44,894 bases of DNA from Elstera cyanobacteriorum (GTDB lineage Bacteria; Pseudomonadota; Alphaproteobacteria; Elsterales; Elsteraceae). Positions 39,617 through 44,894 of the stretch are shown here, piece after piece. How positions within the stretch are numbered: position 1 is the stretch's first letter; every line of letters starts with the position of its first letter. The notes below the pieces were generated by a model. It searched no databases, was not told where the DNA came from, and was given only the letters and a program-made list of their open reading frames with translations. A program made the position numbers and the translations under genes. The stretch spans positions 1 to 44,894 of the forward strand of contig NZ_NOXS01000014.1 in assembly GCF_002251735.1 (NCBI RefSeq), read 5' to 3'.

Positions 39617-41898
39617 GACCGCTCGTGTCACTTCTGCTGGCGGCCTGGGCGGGCGCGAGTGTGGCGGCGCCGTTGCCGCTCTATCGGGATCAGCCTTTCC
39701 CCGTGGACGCTGCCGCACAGGATATGCTGATCACCGGCGTTAATCACGCGCCCCAGCCGGTCACGCTTATTCTAAGGCTCGATGCCGCCGACTCGGTTAA
39801 TTACCGTAGCCGGGTCAATGAAGAACGGCTGCTGCCCCCGGGGCCCTTTTCACTGCGCCTTCCGGCGGGGTCGATAAAGCGCTCCAACGGCCAACCCTTT
39901 GATCTCCGGCAAACCCAAAGGCTGTTTTTGTTTACAGAGCCAGCCGGTGCCGTCGATGCCGATATCGCGCTCGTGCCTGCCCCACCGCGCTTTGCCGGGG
40001 GAATAGCGCTTGACGCTGGCCCGGCGGATCAGGCGCCAGCCTTGGGTTTTGAGCGTCTTGCCCCCGACGACACCCGCCTTGCCGGAACGCGTTTGGTTGC
40101 CGTTCGGCGGGCAGGGAGCGAACGCCTGTTGGCCGATGGGATCGTTGGTATTGATCGCCTAACCCTCCCCGTGCCGCCGGGGCGCTGGCATCTAAAACTC
40201 TGGCTGGAAGATCCGGGCGAGTGGGAAACCCTACCCCGGGTTTTGGTCCGAACCATCTCGGTAAATGGTGAAATCGCCGATCAGCGCAATGCGCGTTTGG
40301 AGGATTGGATTTCACGCCGTTATCTCGCCCCTGGGGCGCGCGATAGTCCCGCCCTTACCTCGGCCTCGGAGGCTTTTCTGGCGCGGCGGGGTGATCCTGT
40401 TGAGGCGTTCGTCACCACGGCTGGAGAGCCGGTGACGGTGAGTTTCGAAGCGCCCACCCCTGTCTATCTTGCGGGGCTTACCCTGGTTCCCGCAACCACC
40501 GAGGGGCAGGCCGCCCGTGCGCAGCTTGATCGGCAGCGGGCAGCGGCCTTTGATGCGGACTGGCCCGTCTGGTCACAAACCGCTCCCGCTATCGCCTGGG
40601 CCGACCCGCAGCTTGCGCGCGGCGAATCTCGGCGCCTGCGGTTAACCTTGCCGCCTGGCCGTATTCCCCTTGCCGTGGAACCGCCCGCCGCCGCCGAGGT
40701 TCAAGCTTGGGAAACCCGTTGGACCTTGGACCGGGTGCAAGCGGCCAGCCAACTGCTGATCCCTACAGCCCGGAATCTGGTGCCACTCGGTACGCTAGAG
40801 GGCCGGATAGACGGGCCCCCGCGTGAGATTACCTTGTGGCTAACGGCGAAAGCCGATGCTGCGCCGGGCCGCTATTCGCTTCGGCTGCGTTTTGTCGATC
40901 AAACGACCCAAGTCCTGCCGTTCCATATTCTGCCCGGCCAGCTTGGGGCAGCAGAACCCCGGGTTGGGCTATATCTTGACGATGCACCGTTGCAGGTCTG
41001 GCGGGCCGAGGTGGGGGAGGATCCCAGTGACGCCCAGTACCAATGCGATGCAGAGTTTCTGCGCCGTTTAGGCCTGATTACCCTCGCCCCGCCCCTCGAT
41101 CTGCGGCGCCCCGAGCGGATCGCCCGCCTGCTGGCGGCTAGTTCCCCCCCCTGGCTTGCCTATGCCGGGTTGAAGCGGACCCTGGCGGCAGAAGGGATCG
41201 AGGGGAGCCTAAGCCGCGTCAAAGCGCTCGATGAGTATATTGCCGAGGGCTTACAGCACGAGATTTTCTGGAGCGTCGCCGACGAACCGTCGAACCCCCA
41301 GCATGGGGTGGATGATCTTGCGGCAGCAGAAACGCTGCGCGGGGCCTACCCCGATCTTCGGCTGGCCGCACATCTGAATGCACCCGCCGACCGGGCATTT
41401 TTACCGAAACTCGATATGGCGCTGGTTAATCAGGGTTTTGGCCTTGACCGTACCACCCTGCGCATGACACGCGCGGCGCTGACCCGGCCGAATGCCCATC
41501 TTTGGATCTATAACGCCGACCATCCGCGCTTAGCGGCGGGCGTTTGGCGCTGGCTGACCGGGGCGGATGGCTATCTGCAGTGGCACGGCCAAATGCCGAC
41601 CGCCGATCCCTTCGACCCCACCGACGGGCGGGAGGCCGATTTCACGCTTCTCTTGCCCCGGCAAACAGCCTGCCCGGCTCTACCGGGCATCGATGCCCGG
41701 CTTCTCGACCTTGCCGAAGCTGTGCAGGACAGCCGGTGGATCGCTACCTTGGCCGCGACGGATACGCCCACCGCGCAGCGCATTCTGGCGGATGTCCGCG
41801 ATCACTTGGGCGACCGCTGGGGGGCTGCCCGCACCACCGCGACGCCGCAATTTTTCGAGAGTTTCCGCGACCAAGCCCGGCAGAGCTTGAAGCCCTAA
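39613..41898 (+). CDS. Secreted GH123/DUF4091-like glycoside hydrolase candidate
   Basis: A 761-residue exported protein with a signal peptide (1-20, ASVAA). The N-terminal 400 residues look like beta-sandwich modules (TLILRLDAAD, WHLKLWLEDPGEW). The C-terminal part (about 440-750) resembles the GH123/DUF4091 barrel: FWSVADEPSNP (D557-E558), AHLNAPADRAFLP, HLWIYNAD, VWRWLTGADGYLQWHG, and an ending like the DUF4091 tail (DARLLDLAEAVQDSRWIATL). GH123 enzymes use an adjacent Asp-Glu pair for hexosaminide cleavage, so D557-E558 are the candidate catalytic residues. The start overlaps the glycosyltransferase stop; a long upstream in-frame extension is rejected. It probably trims or releases the polysaccharide. 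Assignment at family level is tentative. Confidence 0.65.
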   Translation: MRPLVSLLLAAWAGASVAAPLPLYRDQPFPVDAAAQDMLITGVNHAPQPVTLILRLDAADSVNYRSRVNEERLLPPGPFSLRLPAGSIKRSNGQPFDLRQTQRLFLFTEPAGAVDADIALVPAPPRFAGGIALDAGPADQAPALGFERLAPDDTRLAGTRLVAVRRAGSERLLADGIVGIDRLTLPVPPGRWHLKLWLEDPGEWETLPRVLVRTISVNGEIADQRNARLEDWISRRYLAPGARDSPALTSASEAFLARRGDPVEAFVTTAGEPVTVSFEAPTPVYLAGLTLVPATTEGQAARAQLDRQRAAAFDADWPVWSQTAPAIAWADPQLARGESRRLRLTLPPGRIPLAVEPPAAAEVQAWETRWTLDRVQAASQLLIPTARNLVPLGTLEGRIDGPPREITLWLTAKADAAPGRYSLRLRFVDQTTQVLPFHILPGQLGAAEPRVGLYLDDAPLQVWRAEVGEDPSDAQYQCDAEFLRRLGLITLAPPLDLRRPERIARLLAASSPPWLAYAGLKRTLAAEGIEGSLSRVKALDEYIAEGLQHEIFWSVADEPSNPQHGVDDLAAAETLRGAYPDLRLAAHLNAPADRAFLPKLDMALVNQGFGLDRTTLRMTRAALTRPNAHLWIYNADHPRLAAGVWRWLTGADGYLQWHGQMPTADPFDPTDGREADFTLLLPRQTACPALPGIDARLLDLAEAVQDSRWIATLAATDTPTAQRILADVRDHLGDRWGAARTTATPQFFESFRDQARQSLKP

Positions 41899-41922
41899 GA
41901 CGACAGGCGCACTAATCTTAAA

Positions 41923-41938
41923 TGGCACGCCGCTTGAT
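41923..41938 (+). promoter_or_regulatory. Sigma-54-like promoter for the lipoprotein/chain-length operon
   Basis: TGGCACGCCGCTTGAT: perfect -24 part; the -12 part is TTGA, as in the PilZ promoter. Predicted start near 41949, 30 nt before the ATG. Confidence 0.6.
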
Positions 41939-41978
41939 GAGAGAGTGGCGAAAGCTCGGCTGCTGTGGGAGATGCGCC

Positions 41979-42527
41979 ATGATGAATTGCAGAATGCACA
42001 TACCCATGCCCCCTTTGGGGCGCGCGGCGTTGCTGATCGTTGCAATCTGCATTTCAGGCTGCGCAAGCCGGAGTCCGGTGGAGATGATCCCCCCCGGCGT
42101 ACGGGCGACGCTGCAGCACGAGGATCGCACTAATCAACCGAGTGGCCCTGTCAGCGTCGAAACCATGCTCGCCAAGGCCCGTGGGGAAGCGCCGTCGTCG
42201 GCGGCCCCAAGCGCCCCGCCAGCCCAAGCGCCCCGCAAAATCACGCTGCGTTTCGAACAAAACGCCCCTGCATTGCGCGAGGAAGAAGCCCAACGGCTTG
42301 CAGGCGCGCTGCTGGTCTTGCGGATGCAACCTAGCCCGATGACAATCGCTTTAGGTCCGGTTGGCGGCGCGAAAACGCCCGGTGCGATGGCCTTGATTGT
42401 CCAACGTCAAAACAATCTTCGGGGCCGAATGCCCGCCGATCTGATTGCCCGAACAGAGTTTCGCTATAGCCCGGCCCTCCCGCCGGATAGTGCCGTTATC
42501 AGTGCGGGCACGGGAAGCAACGAATGA
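41979..42527 (+). CDS. OmpA-like lipoprotein (SypB-like position)
   Basis: A 182-residue lipoprotein: hydrophobic signal then ISGC with lipidated Cys28. The mature part has a Pro/Ala-rich linker (about 65-80) and a domain like a shortened OmpA/peptidoglycan-associated fold (ITLRFEQNAPALREEEAQRL, RMQPSPMTIALGPVGG, LIVQRQNNLRGRM). The usual Asp/Arg peptidoglycan contacts are not clear, so binding is uncertain. Start at the first of two ATGs after GGGAGA. It overlaps the chain-length gene by ATGA. SypB is an OmpA-family protein, so the pairing fits the syp plan. Confidence 0.7.
   Translation: MMNCRMHIPMPPLGRAALLIVAICISGCASRSPVEMIPPGVRATLQHEDRTNQPSGPVSVETMLAKARGEAPSSAAPSAPPAQAPRKITLRFEQNAPALREEEAQRLAGALLVLRMQPSPMTIALGPVGGAKTPGAMALIVQRQNNLRGRMPADLIARTEFRYSPALPPDSAVISAGTGSNE
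41987..42052. promoter_or_regulatory. Two LuxO-type boxes inside the lipoprotein coding start
   Basis: TTGCAGAATGCAC (41987-41999) and TTGCAATCTGCAT (42040-42052) each have nine of ten fixed bases of TTGCA-N3-TGCAA. They lie downstream of the sigma-54 element (centres 70 and 122 nt past the -24), inside codons for the signal peptide. Part of the match may be due to coding constraint (VAICISGC). Confidence 0.45.
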
Positions 42528-43987
42528 CGGCCCCCCTTGCCCTTCCCCGCCGCTCGGTGGGGGATATTCTGCACTTGATCGTTTCGGCGGCCTGGTACCG
42601 CCGGTATCTTTTATGTGTGCCGGTCGTGGTGATGCCGCTGCTGGCGGGCGGCGTCAGCCTGTTGCTGCCGAAAAGCTATGACGCGCGCATGGTGATGCTG
42701 GTGCAGGAGCCGGCGAAGCTAAATCCGTTTTTGAACGATCTTGCCATTGGCCCCAACCTCAAGGACCGCAAGGAGGGGCTGATCTCGTTGCTGCATAGCG
42801 AGCATATCTTGGGCGCCGTTGTCGATGATCAGAAGCTTGTCTCCCCAGATTCATCGCCAAGGGTGCGGGACGATGCTATTCGGACGCTCTCGGGCAATCT
42901 TACGGCCCGCACTGTCGGTGGCGACCTGATTGAACTTAAATTGAAGGGACAGTCGCCCAAGGGGCTGGACCGGATCCTGGCGAGCATTGCAGACCGTTTT
43001 GTGGATAGGCTGTTGGCCCCCGAACGCTCGTCCATTGAAGGCTCTGTCACCTTCCTCGACCGGGAAATCGCCGAAAAGCGGCGGCTTCTGTCCAGCGCCG
43101 AAGATGAGCTGGCGACCTTCAAACAAAAAAACGCCGACAAACTCCCTGAACTCTATACCGCCAATGTTCAACGATTAACGGGCCTCCAACGCACGCTCGA
43201 AGAAAAGCAGTTTGACCTAAGCGCAGCGCAGGCGGCGTTTGACGATCTTCGGTCCCGCTTGGCCAGTACCAATCCGGTTATCACCAAGATGGAAGAACAG
43301 ATCGTACAAGTCTCTGGCGAAGTCGCGCTTTTGCGGGCACGCTACACTGACGATCATTCGGATGTTCAGGCGGCACTTCGCAAACTTCGGCGGTTAGAGG
43401 ATGAGCGCCGGGCGCTCATCGCCGCCGCACAACAACTCAGCCCAGAAGATGTGGAGCGGGCGATTGATCAGGTCGCGTCAAACGCGACCGCATCGGGACG
43501 GGCCGCTGCCCCGCTGCTGGTATCCCAGATGCAGCGGCTTGAAGACGCCCGAACCCGGCGGGATAGTCTTACCCGCGAAGTAGAAGGGCTAAAACAGTCG
43601 GTTGCTGACGCCAAGCAATCGGTAGCGGATTATGGCGCCATCGAGCTTCAACAAAAGCGGTTAGAGCGTGCTGTCTTTGCCGCTCGCGAAACCTATGACA
43701 GTCTCGCCAAGCGCTATGATATGGCCCGCATCACCGGCGCCCTAGGCCGCTTTGAGGGGCCGGAGCGCGTGAAAATGATCGATCCGCCGACCGAGCCCTC
43801 GGCGCCAACAACCCCGCCCGCCATTCTATTCATTTTGGCTGGGATCGCTGGCGGGATCGGCCTCGGGGCGGCCCTGGCCTTCTTAGCAGAACTGGCCGAT
43901 AGCAGCCTAAGGCGGCGCGAACAGGTGGAAATTGGGTTAGGGGTGCCACTCCTCAGCCGCTTACCGCGCCTCACTTCCCCCCAATAG
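42524..43987 (+). CDS. Polysaccharide chain-length/co-polymerase protein (Wzz/SypO type, no kinase domain)
   Basis: A 487-residue inner-membrane protein. TM1 is at about 27-48 (YLLCVPVVVMPLLAGGVSLLLP), then a Wzz domain (YDARMVMLVQ...), a long periplasmic coiled coil (about 165-400, many Glu/Arg/Gln/Leu heptads) and TM2 near 428-452 (AILFILAGIAGGIGLGAALAFL). The Pro-rich segment DPPTEPSAPTTPP before TM2 is the family signature. It stops at VPLLSRLPRLTSP, just where tyrosine-kinase domains begin in Wzc proteins, so the ATPase part is a separate gene (18579-19289), 23 kb away. It controls chain length and export. Confidence 0.9.
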   Translation: MTAPLALPRRSVGDILHLIVSAAWYRRYLLCVPVVVMPLLAGGVSLLLPKSYDARMVMLVQEPAKLNPFLNDLAIGPNLKDRKEGLISLLHSEHILGAVVDDQKLVSPDSSPRVRDDAIRTLSGNLTARTVGGDLIELKLKGQSPKGLDRILASIADRFVDRLLAPERSSIEGSVTFLDREIAEKRRLLSSAEDELATFKQKNADKLPELYTANVQRLTGLQRTLEEKQFDLSAAQAAFDDLRSRLASTNPVITKMEEQIVQVSGEVALLRARYTDDHSDVQAALRKLRRLEDERRALIAAAQQLSPEDVERAIDQVASNATASGRAAAPLLVSQMQRLEDARTRRDSLTREVEGLKQSVADAKQSVADYGAIELQQKRLERAVFAARETYDSLAKRYDMARITGALGRFEGPERVKMIDPPTEPSAPTTPPAILFILAGIAGGIGLGAALAFLAELADSSLRRREQVEIGLGVPLLSRLPRLTSPQ

Positions 43988-44041
43988 CCACTATAGAATA
44001 GGCGGCGCGTTAGATAATTGGTTGACTGGTAACGGCGGACA

Positions 44042-44353
44042 TTAAGGGCCTAACCTGCCTGCCAGTCTCATCATGACGTCCATCCGCTCGTGAAAGATGG
44101 CCACGATCAGCGCAGGCCCAGTCTCGCGCGGCAGGCAAAATACGTAATGATGTTCGCAGTGGGCCATCCGCAGGGCCGGAAAGAGCGCGCTCATGTCCTT
44201 GAAAGCGCCCTGCCCGGCAGCGAGGCGCCCGATACCCAGTTCCAAGGTTGCGATATAGCGGCGTGCTTGAACTGCACCCCAGTGAGAGCGCGTATAGCGG
44301 ACAATCGCGCGGAGATCGGCTTCTGCCGCCGCTGTAAGGACGTAGGCGCTCAC
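44042..44353 (-). CDS. RelE/ParE-family toxin
   Basis: A 103-residue toxin-type protein with the ParE fold pattern: YVLTAAAEADLRAIVRYTRS, HWGAVQARRYIATLE, a central FPALRMAHCEHHYVFCLPRE and C-terminal LIVAIFHERMDVMMRLAGRL. ParE proteins poison DNA gyrase; others of this family cut mRNA. Its start overlaps the antitoxin stop (ATGA), the usual antitoxin-first order. Confidence 0.88.
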   Translation of the reverse strand: MSAYVLTAAAEADLRAIVRYTRSHWGAVQARRYIATLELGIGRLAAGQGAFKDMSALFPALRMAHCEHHYVFCLPRETGPALIVAIFHERMDVMMRLAGRLGP

Positions 44354-44601
44354 GCGCCGCGCTCGGTCAGCTCTTCATCCAGAATTTCGCCGATACTTTT
44401 GGCCGACAGGCTTCCGGTGAGGCCCGCGTTGATACGGCGTTCGAGCACGGTTTTAAGGTCCTGCCAGGCTTGATCGGCGTCGGTATCGCCGGGAAATAGG
44501 CGTTCCAAAGCGTATTGCTTGATTGTTTTACCCTGTAAGGCCGCCAGAGCTTTCAGGCTTTTATGTTGATGTTCCGTTATGTCGATGGTCAAACGGCTCA
44601 C
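44350..44601 (-). CDS. ParD/CopG-like antitoxin
   Basis: An 83-residue protein with an N-terminal ribbon-helix-helix type segment (SRLTIDITEHQHKSLKALAA, then LQGKTIKQYALERL) for DNA binding and a C-terminal toxin-binding tail (KSIGEILDEELTERG). It neutralises the toxin encoded just downstream and should repress the pair's promoter. An imperfect inverted repeat, CCCACAT...ATGCGGG (44629-44650), 28 nt upstream, is a weak operator candidate. Confidence 0.85.
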   Translation of the reverse strand: MSRLTIDITEHQHKSLKALAALQGKTIKQYALERLFPGDTDADQAWQDLKTVLERRINAGLTGSLSAKSIGEILDEELTERGA

Positions 44602-44894
44602 GGGATACCTCCCCTCAATTCACGTACCCCCACATTAGCACATATGCGGGTTTTGGACTATTGCCCGCGACTAGCCGACTATCCTACGACAAATGCCCCA
44701 GTTCAGTTTTGCGGTGGACGTGAACATCATATTCCACGTTAAGTGGAGAGAAAAAATTTATTTAAATCAAAGCATAACGGGACAAACTGGAGGCGTTTTG
44801 TTAGGGTTCGCTGCTCCTCGCTGTGACGCAGAATCAAGGCGTTATCTCCTCCCCTTTCACATGGGAAACCGGCGGGATGCCTACGAAAAGCGGC
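44602..44894. other. Intergenic region at the right edge
   Basis: No gene is recognised. The first 60 bases hold the antitoxin promoter region; about 44730-44790 is AT-rich (AAAAAATTTATTTAAATCAAAG). The final 100 bases run to the window edge without an open frame of known kind. Confidence 0.4.

Noticed and set aside
18579-43987. Interpretation as a PEP-CTERM/exosortase polysaccharide locus
   Set aside because: The regulator type and kinase-like gene would also fit, but no exosortase, PrsK-type kinase or PEP-CTERM tail was found, while the STAS plus SypE-like pair points to the syp plan.

Overview
The window is high-GC DNA with tightly packed, often ATGA-overlapping genes. The families seen are TRAP and ABC importers with twin-arginine-type leaders, a DeoR regulator, MauG-like MbnH and a large exopolysaccharide locus. 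Together they suggest an alphaproteobacterium, plausibly Rhodospirillales (an inference from gene style, not from a marker gene). No rRNA, tRNA or CRISPR array was found.

Left arm (1-18.3 kb), transport and sensing. Two opposed remnants of IS5-type transposases (1-405) precede a TRAP permease pair (dctQ, dctM) that has no binding-protein gene beside it. Next is a compact operon (3043-8453): a DUF2946-like Cys/His protein, a complete BtuFCD/Fec-type ABC importer, and the copper-protein pair MbnP and MbnH. After an AT-rich stretch with one orphan gene (8565-9410) comes a DeoR-controlled operon (9411-14754): binding protein, two permeases, ATPase and a metallophosphoesterase, which looks like uptake and cleavage of a phosphodiester. 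A large hybrid histidine kinase with a C-terminal Hpt domain (14835-17393) is divergent from an orphan family-3 solute-binding protein.

Right arm (18.6-44 kb), a polysaccharide locus whose parts and control logic closely parallel the Vibrio fischeri syp locus. Parts seen: STAS protein (SypA-like), lipoprotein, multi-SLBB export protein (SypC-like), tyrosine-kinase-type ATPase with a damaged Walker A (SypD-like), two glycosyltransferases and an initiating sugar transferase (SypP/Q/R-like), a LuxO/SypG-type sigma-54 activator, PilZ and GGDEF proteins, an epimerase, further glycosyltransferases, a one-chain anti-sigma kinase/receiver/PP2C phosphatase (SypE-like), flippase (SypK-like), ligase or polymerase (SypL-like), acetyltransferase (SypM-like), a GH123/DUF4091-like secreted protein, an OmpA-like lipoprotein (SypB-like) and a chain-length protein (SypO-like).

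The central observation is regulatory. Nearly every transcription unit of this locus starts with a sigma-54 type -24/-12 element (nine candidates), and most of them lie 50-105 bp from one or two copies of a palindrome of the form TTGCA-N3-TGCAA. That is the form known for LuxO enhancer sites, and the locus encodes its own LuxO/SypG-type activator. The proposed circuit is: hybrid kinase -> Hpt -> receivers of the activator, the phosphatase/kinase and the GGDEF enzyme; the activator switches on all polysaccharide operons; the SypE-like protein sets the phosphorylation of the STAS protein; c-di-GMP made by the GGDEF protein is read by PilZ. A ParDE-type toxin-antitoxin pair closes the window.
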